Source: Actinomycetes bacterium
Lineage (GTDB): Bacteria > Actinomycetota > Coriobacteriia > Coriobacteriales > JAEZZM01
Assembly (NCBI GenBank): GCA_023418575.1
Contig: JAEZZM010000043.1
Span: 6,973 to 70,972, forward strand
Direction of reading: 5' to 3'
Length of the DNA stretch: 64,000 bases
The first letter of the stretch is position 1; every line of letters starts with the position of its first letter. A program made the translations under genes and the position numbers. The notes beneath the pieces are model-generated. The model worked only from the letters and a program-made list of their open reading frames with translations, ran no database searches and had not been told where the DNA came from. Of the stretch, positions 15,363-23,395 are shown one piece after another.

Positions 15363-16121
15363 CTAGCTAGTGATTGTTCCCAAGAAATTTTTAGTTCTTT
15401 CATGCTGAGGATTATCAAAGATCTCTTGGGGACTTCCTTGCTCTACAATTACGCCCCCATCCATAAAGACCACTCTATCTGCAACCTCACGAGCAAAATT
15501 CATCTCATGAGTGACTACAACCATGGTCATACCAGCTTGAGCAAGCTGACGCATAACATCAAGAACGCCGCGTACCAGCTCTGGATCTAAGGCGCTTGTT
15601 GCCTCATCAAAAAGCATGACATGAGGATCCATGGCCAAAGCACGGGCTATAGCTACACGCTGCTGCTGACCCCCTGACAACTGCGCCGGTTTATAATCAG
15701 CACGCTCTAAAAGGCCAACCTTAGAAAGCTGCTCTAAGGCAATACGCTCGGCCTCTTGTCCGGAGCGTTTAAGCACTTTTTGCTGGGCAAGCATAACATT
15801 TTTCTTTGCTGACAAGTGTGGAAACAAATTAAACTGCTGAAAAACCATTCCAATGCGTTCTCTTAATTTGCATACATCTACCTTGGGGTCCATAAGATCC
15901 TGACCCTCAAAGTAAATGTGTCCTGCACTGGGTTTTTCAAGCAGATTTATACAGCGCAAAAGTGTTGATTTACCAGAACCTGAGGGTCCCAAGATAACAA
16001 CAACCTCACCCCGCATAATTTTAAGATCAACGCACTTGAGCACTTCAAGCTTATCGTAAAATTTTTGAATACCTTTAAGCTCTATGCAAAGTTCTGGTTC
16101 TTGTACATATGAATTGACCAT
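15363..16121 (-). CDS. Polar amino-acid ABC transporter ATP-binding protein
   Basis: A 252-residue ABC ATPase of the GlnQ/ArtM class that powers amino acid uptake. Walker A 'GPSGSGKST', Q-loop 'VFQQFNLF', signature 'LSGGQQQRVAIARAL', Walker B 'VMLFDEATSALD' and switch His 'VTHEM' are all intact. Start ATG 16121 has GGAGG, which overlaps the stop codon of the permease gene, so the genes are translationally linked. The selenoprotein gene follows after 28 bp. The substrate cannot be read from the ATPase. Confidence 0.93.
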   Translation of the reverse strand: MVNSYVQEPELCIELKGIQKFYDKLEVLKCVDLKIMRGEVVVILGPSGSGKSTLLRCINLLEKPSAGHIYFEGQDLMDPKVDVCKLRERIGMVFQQFNLFPHLSAKKNVMLAQQKVLKRSGQEAERIALEQLSKVGLLERADYKPAQLSGGQQQRVAIARALAMDPHVMLFDEATSALDPELVRGVLDVMRQLAQAGMTMVVVTHEMNFAREVADRVVFMDGGVIVEQGSPQEIFDNPQHERTKNFLGTITS

Positions 16122-16136
16122 AATCTGCTTAACCTC

Positions 16137-17579
16137 CTACATAGAACCGTGGGTAGAGGGGTTAAGTTCAGCAGAAACCCCTTGTTTATAGCTGTCTTTT
16201 CTTGACTTATCTTCTTTGCTGCTGCTTGCCCCAGACTCACTGGCATCTAGCTTTCTCTCAAGCAGACCCACCAATTTGATAAGAGGCAGTGTAACTAAAA
16301 GATAATAAAATGCTGCAACTACATAGGGTGTAATATTGCCCGTGCTTGCCGTGAGGTTCTTAGAAAACATCATCAATTCAAGCACACCCACTGAAGACAA
16401 AAGCGAGGTGTCCTTATAGAGTAAGATAAACTCACTGGTCATAGTGGGAATTACGCGTCTAAAGGTTTGAGGAATGATGACATAACACATGGTTTGCACC
16501 CTGTTCATGCCTAAAGATGCCGCCGCCTCAAACTGTCCCTTGTTAATGGATTGAATACCTGCTCTAAATATTTCCGATAAGTACGCACTGGAATTAAGCG
16601 CCAGCACCACAACACCCAAGACATAGTTATTGATATTGATGCCCATTAGAGGCAGGCCAAAAAAGGCAATATAAATTTGCAAAAACAGAGGAGTACCTCT
16701 AATAACATTAATATAAAGCCCCGCAATAAAACGTCCTATACGTGATGCAGACATCTTTAGAAAAGAAAAGAGTAAACCTATGGGTATTGCCAAAGGAAAG
16801 CCCAATATAACTAAGGCAAGCGCCTTAAGCCAGCCAGGGAAAAGCTGAGCTAGAGAGCTTACCACCAGTTGAGGGCGTAAGAACATATCTAAGGCAGCTA
16901 TTGAATTCCAAGATTTGACCCAGTCTTGATTATCAAGCCAAGCAACTATCTTATCTACCGTACTAGAACTTATCACCTCAAGCGCAGGAGATGGAGGGAG
17001 CGCCTGATCCAAAGCTGTGCTGCTGCTATAGCTACCTTCTATTTGCACACTACCGCCAGCACTGGGAAGACGTATACCTTCTATTTGTATACGTAGCAAA
17101 GATCCTGGGGCTATTGCCTGAGCATATTCAATACTCAGTGAGTGTTCTTCAATCTTAAGTGAACTGCGCTCAAGCTCTACGCGCTTAAGCCCCTCTAAAA
17201 CTACATCACTTATCTGAACCTGACTTAAATCACTGCCTTCAGGAAAATCTAGACGCAGTTTTTGCAAGTCCTCATCTTGCGCAAGACGCGCCTCCCAAGT
17301 CACACGGGTAGCCACGCCGCCGATAAGACCATCTCCTCCTTTTTGGTTAGGACGAGCAGTGGTCTTTTCTACCTCAAGTGCAAAAGCTTGCTGACTAAGA
17401 GAACTCGTAGAAAAAAATGCAGATAGTCCAGCACAGATGAGTACTACAAGCAAGATAAAAGAAATGCCTTTTGAACAAGCCAAACAGAGCGCCTCTTTAT
17501 GAAGCGCTCTGTTTTCTTGATCTTGCTTAGTTCTCCTGATGCTTTTCATCCTTAAAGATGAATCAGCCTTTAGGTTCAT
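16137..17579 (-). CDS. Amino-acid ABC permease with large N-terminal extracellular domain
   Basis: A 480-residue protein. The C-terminal part (about 245-445) is a HisM/GlnP-type permease with 5 membrane helices and the EAA loop 'EAAASLGMNRVQ' that contacts the ATPase. The N terminus has an uncleaved or signal-type helix (about 35-57) and a region of some 170 residues rich in beta-type sequence ('LRIQIEGIRLPSAGG'), which is unusual for this family. Known fusions in the family carry substrate-binding domains, but this stretch does not look like one. A separate binding protein is encoded upstream. Start ATG 17579 has AGGA upstream. The extra domain may dock the lipoprotein (inference). Confidence 0.87.
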   Translation of the reverse strand: MNLKADSSLRMKSIRRTKQDQENRALHKEALCLACSKGISFILLVVLICAGLSAFFSTSSLSQQAFALEVEKTTARPNQKGGDGLIGGVATRVTWEARLAQDEDLQKLRLDFPEGSDLSQVQISDVVLEGLKRVELERSSLKIEEHSLSIEYAQAIAPGSLLRIQIEGIRLPSAGGSVQIEGSYSSSTALDQALPPSPALEVISSSTVDKIVAWLDNQDWVKSWNSIAALDMFLRPQLVVSSLAQLFPGWLKALALVILGFPLAIPIGLLFSFLKMSASRIGRFIAGLYINVIRGTPLFLQIYIAFFGLPLMGININNYVLGVVVLALNSSAYLSEIFRAGIQSINKGQFEAAASLGMNRVQTMCYVIIPQTFRRVIPTMTSEFILLYKDTSLLSSVGVLELMMFSKNLTASTGNITPYVVAAFYYLLVTLPLIKLVGLLERKLDASESGASSSKEDKSRKDSYKQGVSAELNPSTHGSM

Positions 17580-17631
17580 ATGTAAATCCTAAATCCATAT
17601 CGTTATCATCAAGATATCTCATCAAGATATC

Positions 17632-18474
17632 TTAGTTACCAAAGTATTTTTGATATATCTTATCGTAGCTTCCGTCCTCTTTAAGAGCTTTGAGTGCCTC
17701 ATTGAGTTTTTTAGTGAGTTCTGGATTGTCTTTTGAAACTGCAATGCCATACTGCTCACCTGTGGGAATCTCTTCAATAAGCTTAACCTCTTTAAGAGCT
17801 CCTGAGGTCATGTTGTACTTAATAACAGGAAGGTCTACACAAACAGCTTGAACTTTTCCTGCTGCAAGAGCAGCAAAGGCTGCCGTTGTCTCATCAAATG
17901 CAAGGGTCTCAGCCTGAGTAAGGTTCTCTTTTGCCCACTCTTCACCAGTGGTGCCGGATTGAACACCTACAGAGATACCAGCTTTATTGAGATCAGCAGC
18001 TGAGTTAAATTTTGAGGAGTTAGCAACAATAACACCTTGGTTAGAATCAAGATAAGGATCAGAAAAATCAACCTCTTGCTTGCGCTTATAATTAATAGTA
18101 ATTGAAGCCCAGGCTGCATCAATCTTTCCACCCTGTTTTACTAGAGGAACAAGAGTGTCAAACTTGAGGGGATCAAGCCAGTTTGCCTTAAGCCCGGCCT
18201 TATCGCACAAAGCTTGTGCCAGCTCAACGCTAAAACCTTTTTTCTCATTATTCTCAATATACTCAAAGGGAGCAAAGCTAAAATCTGAGGCCAAGGTAAG
18301 CATACCTTCGTTTACTAACTTAAGATCTGAGCTTGCGACCTGCTGAGATTGGGTAGACTCATTGGAACTTGTTTGATTTGAATCTGTTGCCTGCTGAGAT
18401 TGCCCACAAGCGGTCAAACTTAAGCTTAAAAGTAAGCAAGCTACCAAACTTGATAGGGTCTTAGTATGCTTCAT
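17632..18474 (-). CDS. Amino-acid ABC transporter substrate-binding lipoprotein
   Basis: A 280-residue family 3 extracellular solute-binding protein. The signal peptide ends in the lipobox LTAC (Cys about 22), giving a membrane-anchored lipoprotein, then a Ser/Gln/Asn linker. The binding domain has 'FAPFEYIENNEKKGFSVEL' and 'VGVQSGTTGEEWA', typical of polar amino acid binders. Start ATG 18474 has GGAGAG upstream. It is the first gene of the operon SBP-permease-ATPase-ArsC-like protein. The ligand is unknown; cystine or another sulfur/selenium amino acid is a guess prompted only by the last gene. Confidence 0.92.
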   Translation of the reverse strand: MKHTKTLSSLVACLLLSLSLTACGQSQQATDSNQTSSNESTQSQQVASSDLKLVNEGMLTLASDFSFAPFEYIENNEKKGFSVELAQALCDKAGLKANWLDPLKFDTLVPLVKQGGKIDAAWASITINYKRKQEVDFSDPYLDSNQGVIVANSSKFNSAADLNKAGISVGVQSGTTGEEWAKENLTQAETLAFDETTAAFAALAAGKVQAVCVDLPVIKYNMTSGALKEVKLIEEIPTGEQYGIAVSKDNPELTKKLNEALKALKEDGSYDKIYQKYFGN

Positions 18475-18733
18475 AGTTCTCTCCTCTGTTTGCTCTGTAG
18501 TATAGGCATCTGCATGTTTTAGTAAAGATATCTTGCTTGCCTAAAATATTTCCCAAAAAATGTGTATTACCAGAGTCTAGCGCAGTTTAAGGAAAATGAC
18601 TATAAAATACTGAATTTTTTTCTCTTTTTATCTAGATTATTAGATATTATACTTATTTATATGCATAATAATGAATGTAATATTTATATTTATGCATAAT
18701 TTAGCCTCAGAATGAGTATTTTTCCTCTTCTGA

Positions 18734-19624
18734 TTAATCATCAAAATATTGTGAAGAAGGGTCCCAGCTAATATAAGCCCAAAGCACCTTGTGAATATAA
18801 TTTTTAAGCCAGGGCTCCTCAGCTTGAGACTCATCTTTAATAAGATGTTCATCCATATAGGCCTTAAGCTTGCATTCTTGCTCATGACTTAAGGAGCCAC
18901 CCAACTGCTCTCGAGCACTTTCATAGGCTTGCGCTTTTGTCTCATATCTTGACTGTCGCTGTACGCTAATGAAGCTCATTTCTGGTAAATAACCCATCTG
19001 CAACAAGATATTTATTGCATATTGGCTATCTAGGCCTCTAGCTACCGGCTGCCCAAAATGCCGGGCAAGTTTCTCATCAAATTTTGGAGAAAGGCCTCCA
19101 ACCATAGTTATAGCTACCTTAGATGCGGCATAGGAAGAAAGTTTTTTAAAGGCCCATTCCAAATCAGGCACAATGGTTGAACGAGAAGCAATAAGCAGAT
19201 CAAAGCCAGGCTCAATACCAAGTGTAGACCAATCATCATCCCAGGATCCGTGAATACAAGTGATCTTATCGCACAGATGAGCTTCTTGAGCACGCTTTTC
19301 AAGTACATTAAGCATAGCTTTTGAAAAATCCAGGCAGCTCAGTTCATGCCCTGCAGCTGCTAAAGGTAAAGCCAGCGTACCAGGACCACATCCAATATCT
19401 AAAATACGCAGTGATTCTTTTTGCAAGCTTTGACATAAGCTCTCTAATTTAAGTTTGCTAATAAAAGCCTCTATATAAGCTCCTTGCCCACAATTTTCTT
19501 GATAGTTTTTGGAGCGCTTTTCCCATTGCGCATGTGAATCTGGCCTTTTGCGCAATTGATGACGCAAGCGATATTCCTCTGCCCAGTTACCTTGGGCTAA
19601 GCTAAGTAAACTGGGGTCTATCAT
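18734..19624 (-). CDS. Class I SAM-dependent methyltransferase
   Basis: A roughly 296-residue soluble methyltransferase. The SAM-binding motif I 'ILDIGCGPGTLALPL' is followed by an acidic motif II ('LSCLDFSKAML'). The downstream region ('DLLIASRSTIVPDL') suits the catalytic fold, and the N-terminal ~60 residues are a helical cap. A TTG at 19630 extends the frame by two codons; ATG 19624 is better placed relative to AGGAT, so I chose it. The substrate is unknown: the family includes small-molecule and tRNA methyltransferases. Upstream (18475-18733) is an AT-rich intergenic stretch without a recognised element. Confidence 0.82.
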   Translation of the reverse strand: MIDPSLLSLAQGNWAEEYRLRHQLRKRPDSHAQWEKRSKNYQENCGQGAYIEAFISKLKLESLCQSLQKESLRILDIGCGPGTLALPLAAAGHELSCLDFSKAMLNVLEKRAQEAHLCDKITCIHGSWDDDWSTLGIEPGFDLLIASRSTIVPDLEWAFKKLSSYAASKVAITMVGGLSPKFDEKLARHFGQPVARGLDSQYAINILLQMGYLPEMSFISVQRQSRYETKAQAYESAREQLGGSLSHEQECKLKAYMDEHLIKDESQAEEPWLKNYIHKVLWAYISWDPSSQYFDD

Positions 19625-19678
19625 CAGCAATCCTAACTCTTTATGCTCTTTGTACGCTTTATGATCTTTGCACTCTTT

Positions 19679-20746
19679 TTATTCCTGGGACTTAAGACCT
19701 AGAGCACGAGCAGCGCGGTGGATGTCATTAAACAGATTTTCCTTGTTGCGATTAACATTACTTGCTGCATAACTAGCATCGGTAAAGGCAGAAGGCCTGC
19801 CGGAACTTGCTAAATACAGGGCGTTAAGGGTATTTTGGCACTGCTCCAAAAGGGCTTTTGCATCGAGGGCTGATTTCTCAAGATAGTGGCGCGCCTCGGC
19901 AGAGCTTAAGTTTTGAGGGATATCAACAGACTCCAGCTCATTTCTAGCTTGGCGTAAAGCCTGCTCACTAGCCTCTGTTTTTTGCTTTATTGCCTTAAGA
20001 TCTGGAATTCCTCCTTGAGCCAGCTCTTTTCCTAATTCTGCATACACCTTAGAGGCGCTTTGAGTAGCTGCCACTATGGCTTCTGCACATGAAACAAGCT
20101 CCTGTCCTTGTGCCTCATTTGAAAAGTTTTCGGCCTTGTACTGCGGAATTTTACTAAAGTCTGAGGCCTGAGTAAGGCTTACTCCTGCAGAGCGCGAAGA
20201 GCCATACATCAAAATAGCAGGAGCAGGTAGCTTATTAAGGCTTACTAATAAAGCATAGGCTACAAACAAGACCATAATACAAGCTGCCACCAAAGCAGCC
20301 AGCGTCTTTTTTGAAGATTGAGGAAGCTGAGGCTTATAGACTACCTCACCTGCACGAGCCTTACGCAGCGCATGAGCACGCTCCTGTGCAAAAAGGCGCG
20401 GTTTTGGAGGGCGTTGATTTTCCAAGTCATCAGAGGTGATAACAGCAATAGGTTTTCTGGAATTGGGATATAAGCCCTCATAATCTGGGATAAGACTCAT
20501 ATCATCCTGAGAAATAAATGCACTTCTGTATCCATCTGCACGATATTTGTCTGTATGATACCCGTCTGTATGATACTCGTCCAAAAACGCATCAGAATCT
20601 GAACTAAAACCGCCTTGTGCTTGTGCAGGCACTTGAATCTGCCTGCGCTTATTAGCTTGATGAGAACCTGCCTGCTCGCCTGCTTCATCTTCTTCTAAAG
20701 CTTCAAAAGCAAGTGCATATATATCTTTAGTGTCTTGCTGCGCCAT
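19679..20746 (-). CDS. Single-pass membrane protein of unknown function
   Basis: A 355-residue protein I do not recognise. The cytoplasmic half is charged and carries short Tyr repeats ('YHTDGYHTDKYRADGYRS'). One membrane helix (about 148-172) precedes an extracellular half with a predicted helical hairpin ('QALRQARNELESVDI'). The start ATG lies 3 nt after the stop of the preceding gene and no strong Shine-Dalgarno is seen, so it probably depends on translational coupling. It is paired with the next membrane protein. The Tyr/Arg-rich tail may be a phosphorylation or binding platform (inference). Confidence 0.72.
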   Translation of the reverse strand: MAQQDTKDIYALAFEALEEDEAGEQAGSHQANKRRQIQVPAQAQGGFSSDSDAFLDEYHTDGYHTDKYRADGYRSAFISQDDMSLIPDYEGLYPNSRKPIAVITSDDLENQRPPKPRLFAQERAHALRKARAGEVVYKPQLPQSSKKTLAALVAACIMVLFVAYALLVSLNKLPAPAILMYGSSRSAGVSLTQASDFSKIPQYKAENFSNEAQGQELVSCAEAIVAATQSASKVYAELGKELAQGGIPDLKAIKQKTEASEQALRQARNELESVDIPQNLSSAEARHYLEKSALDAKALLEQCQNTLNALYLASSGRPSAFTDASYAASNVNRNKENLFNDIHRAARALGLKSQE

Positions 20747-20749
20747 AAA

Positions 20750-21331
20750 CTAATTCTTTCTCACTTTTTTAGAATTAAGAAGCTCTTCTGCTCCTTTTAC
20801 CAAAGAACGCATGCTTTGTGCGCAGGCCTGAGAATCAAGTTGAGCTGCCAGCCCCACTAAATCTGAGGCACTTAAGCTGAGCTCTTTTTTATCAGATTCA
20901 TCATCTATAGCCTCAAGAGATAATAAAAAATCTCCTTGTTTATGCTGCATGTCTTCTAATACATAACTTGTATTATCTATCTTAAGCTTTGGATAAGAGG
21001 AAAGCTCTGATTTTATGGGTGTACGTGTAATAAGCCAGTATAAAAACAGATAAAAAAGACCAAACAAGAGGCAATCAAAAGCTCCAGCAAAATGATGAAA
21101 CCAAGGGCCTACGCCTGCCCAAATAATAGAAAATATACCACCCAGGGCAAGCAGATACGCTGGGCTTTTCTTTAAGGATCTCAAACCCCACACGCTTACT
21201 GCCACAAAAAAGATCCCCAAAAGCTCACTTTCGGCTCTTCCCCACAGGCTTTCTGCTCCTCTATTTAAAAAAGGGGAAATAAAATACAACAAGCCTGCTA
21301 CCAGAGCAATCTTATAATAAAAGGATCTCAT
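20750..21331 (-). CDS. Small polytopic membrane protein
   Basis: A 193-residue protein with about four membrane helices in the first 110 residues and a cytoplasmic, charged C-terminal tail. It is not recognised. The strong AAAGGAGG Shine-Dalgarno lies 4 nt before ATG 21331. It is the first gene of a two-gene unit with the single-pass protein 3 nt downstream, so the two probably form one complex. Divergent from the nhaC-like gene. A transporter accessory or envelope sensor are both possible; nothing decides it. Confidence 0.75.
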   Translation of the reverse strand: MRSFYYKIALVAGLLYFISPFLNRGAESLWGRAESELLGIFFVAVSVWGLRSLKKSPAYLLALGGIFSIIWAGVGPWFHHFAGAFDCLLFGLFYLFLYWLITRTPIKSELSSYPKLKIDNTSYVLEDMQHKQGDFLLSLEAIDDESDKKELSLSASDLVGLAAQLDSQACAQSMRSLVKGAEELLNSKKVRKN

Positions 21332-21533
21332 GGGTCCTCCTTTATAGCTATATTGGCATACACTTCAAGACTGCAAAATTCATGTACTGATGAAAAACTC
21401 TAGCGTATAATTGCATTTCTTGCTACTATCAACATTTACTATTCACTAATCTAACTATAGTGCAAACTACAGCGATCTAATTATACAAAGGTATTTTCTG
21501 CTCTGTAACAGACACAAGCCTAAGGAGGACAAG

Positions 21534-23060
21534 ATGGAGATGGCTGGAACTTTTTGGGCACTCGTTCCTGCAATTGCAGCAATTGTGCTTGCCCTCATCA
21601 CAAAAGAGGTGTACTTCTCCCTATTTATTGGCATTCTTGCTGGAGCCCTCTTTTTTACGGGATTTCAGCTTATGCCTGCACTGGAAACTATTACGCATAT
21701 TATTTCCGATAAGGTCGGCGGTAATATAAACATAGTTATCTTTTTAATTGTGCTAGGCATGATAGTTGCTCTATTGCAAAAAAGTGGTGCTGCTCGCTCA
21801 TATGGAGAATGGGCAAGCAAACGTATTCACAGCAAAAAGAGCGCTCTTGGCTTAAGTGGTATTTTGGGCGTTGTCATTTTTGTTGACGATTATTTTAACT
21901 GCCTTACCGTTGGCACTGTTATGAAGCCTATTACCGATAAATTCAAGATTTCGCGTGCACAACTTGCTTATATTATTGATGCCACCGCAGCTCCTGTATG
22001 TATTTTAGCTCCCATCTCTTCTTGGGCAGCAGCTGTAAGTTCTTCTCTTCCTAGCGGTAGCCAAATTGACGGTTTTTCACTCTTCTTAAAAACCATCCCC
22101 TTTAACTACTATGCAATTCTCACCCTCATTATGGTCTTTGTTCTTATCGCCTTTAACATAAGCTTCTCAAAGATGAAGGCCTTAGAATCTAAAAATCCAG
22201 ACCCCTCAAAATTAGATGATGCACCTGAAGAAAACTATGCGCGAGTAAATAAGGGTAAGGTTATTGATCTTATCGCCCCCGTAATCATGCTGATTGCTTT
22301 TTGTGTGTGGTTCATGCTTTACACTGGCGGCATTCTTGAAGGTGAGAGCATTTCTTCAGCTTTTGCAAACTGTAACTCTTCCTTGTCCTTGGTCTATGGT
22401 AGTCTGTTTACCTTGCTTTTTACTGCTTTGTTTTATCTACCCCGCAAAGTTATTAATTTTCAGGAATTTAACCAGTGCTTAGCTGAAGGTTTTAAAGCCA
22501 TGGTTCCAGCTTTGCTGATCCTTACCTTTGCCTGGACCTTATCTGGTGTATCAGGAGAAGGTTATCTTGAGGTGGGTAGCTTTGTATCTTCAGTACTTGA
22601 AAGCAATAATATTTCACTTGCTTTAGTGCCAGTTGTATTTTTCTTAGTGGCTTTGCTCTTATCCTTTGCCACTGGAACTTCATGGGGTACCTTTGCCATT
22701 TTGATCCCCATTATTGTTACGGTATTTGGAGATCAATTAAGTGACCTTATGGTCTTGTCAGTTGCAGCTTGCTTGGCAGGAGCAATTAATGGCGATCATA
22801 TCTCGCCTATATCTGACACCACCATTTTGTCTTCTGCTGGTGCTGGTTGTAGGCACTTAGATCATGTATCAACCCAAATACCTTATGCTGCAGTGGTAAC
22901 TATCCCTAGCATTATTGCTTATATTACTGGAGGTCTTAGCGGACAACCTTGGCTTGGCCTTGCAGTTGCCCTTGTTCTTCTCCTAGTAACACTTACTGTG
23001 ATTAAACTAAAAACTTCTAAAAAGGAAGATGCGCAAGATCTGCACAAAACTGCAGCTTAG
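21534..23060 (+). CDS. NhaC-family Na+/H+ antiporter-like transporter
   Basis: A 508-residue polytopic protein with about 11-12 membrane helices. The conserved 'VDDYFNCLTVG' and 'DATAAPVCILAPISSWAA' segments place it in the NhaC/YuiF group of ion-transporter superfamily antiporters. The late 'GDHISPISDTTILSSAGAGC' motif confirms the family. It probably exchanges sodium or an organic solute against protons in the cytoplasmic membrane. A strong AAGGAGG precedes ATG 21534. It is transcribed alone, with the candidate sRNA promoter beginning 13 bp after its stop. The exact substrate cannot be read. Confidence 0.88.
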   Translation: MEMAGTFWALVPAIAAIVLALITKEVYFSLFIGILAGALFFTGFQLMPALETITHIISDKVGGNINIVIFLIVLGMIVALLQKSGAARSYGEWASKRIHSKKSALGLSGILGVVIFVDDYFNCLTVGTVMKPITDKFKISRAQLAYIIDATAAPVCILAPISSWAAAVSSSLPSGSQIDGFSLFLKTIPFNYYAILTLIMVFVLIAFNISFSKMKALESKNPDPSKLDDAPEENYARVNKGKVIDLIAPVIMLIAFCVWFMLYTGGILEGESISSAFANCNSSLSLVYGSLFTLLFTALFYLPRKVINFQEFNQCLAEGFKAMVPALLILTFAWTLSGVSGEGYLEVGSFVSSVLESNNISLALVPVVFFLVALLLSFATGTSWGTFAILIPIIVTVFGDQLSDLMVLSVAACLAGAINGDHISPISDTTILSSAGAGCRHLDHVSTQIPYAAVVTIPSIIAYITGGLSGQPWLGLAVALVLLLVTLTVIKLKTSKKEDAQDLHKTAA

Positions 23061-23073
23061 AGGCCTCTAACTT

Positions 23074-23102
23074 TTGCATTCGTCTTATCTTATTGATAAG
23101 AT
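23074..23102 (+). promoter_or_regulatory. Candidate sigma-70 promoter of sRNA-1
   Basis: TTGCAT (23074-23079) and TAAGAT (23097-23102) are 17 bp apart in the intergenic region after the nhaC-like gene, placing a start near 23109. This promoter fits the first hairpin of the RNA described next. Confidence 0.45.
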
Positions 23103-23108
23103 AAAGAT

Positions 23109-23275
23109 GTTGTTGAGTGATGGCAACAACAATAATCCCGCATGTGACCCCCAGAGAGGGTAGTGTGGGTTATAAGTAAGGACACTACATCGGTTCATTC
23201 TACTCCTTCTTCCAACCGATCTCCTTTCAAGTCCTTACTTATCCCGCCCCGCTAGGCGCCTAGCGGGGCCTTTCT
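23109..23275 (+). ncRNA. Candidate structured sRNA with CU-rich anti-Shine-Dalgarno loops (sRNA-1)
   Basis: An intergenic RNA of about 165 nt with four hairpins. First, TGTTGTTG/CAACAACA at the 5' end. Second, a CCCGCA/TGTGGG arm enclosing ACCC/GGGT (23137-23169). Third, a 12-bp stem (23172-23183 with 23231-23242) that holds a 7-bp inner stem (23189-23195/23214-23220). Fourth, a 22-bp perfect palindrome terminator. The exposed loops are CU-rich (CATTCTACTCCTTCTTCC and CTCCTTTCAA), able to pair with Shine-Dalgarno sequences. 12 nt match the antisense of the ispE leader and 10 nt match that of the SRPBCC gene. It does not look like 4.5S RNA, tmRNA or RNase P. Structure by eye. Confidence 0.55.
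23247..23275 (+). terminator. Perfect-palindrome terminator of sRNA-1
   Basis: CCCCGCTAGGC and GCCTAGCGGGG (23247-23268) form an uninterrupted inverted repeat followed by TTTCTTTT. It ends the sRNA-1 transcript. Confidence 0.85.
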
Positions 23276-23289
23276 TTTATCGGCCTTTT

Positions 23290-23328
23290 TCAAAAGAAAG
23301 GTGGCCGCCTATCACAGACGACCACCTT
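23290..23328 (-). terminator. Terminator of the aldehyde dehydrogenase gene
   Basis: AAGGTGG (23298-23304) pairs with CCACCTT (23322-23328); on the minus strand the stem is followed by TCTTTT. It lies 68 bp beyond the stop codon of the dehydrogenase gene. Confidence 0.65.
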
Positions 23329-23395
23329 GTCGTGGAATTGGAATGTGTTGTGAAGCTAGTCTTTATCTAAACGGCTTTTACAAGCCTAATAAGAC

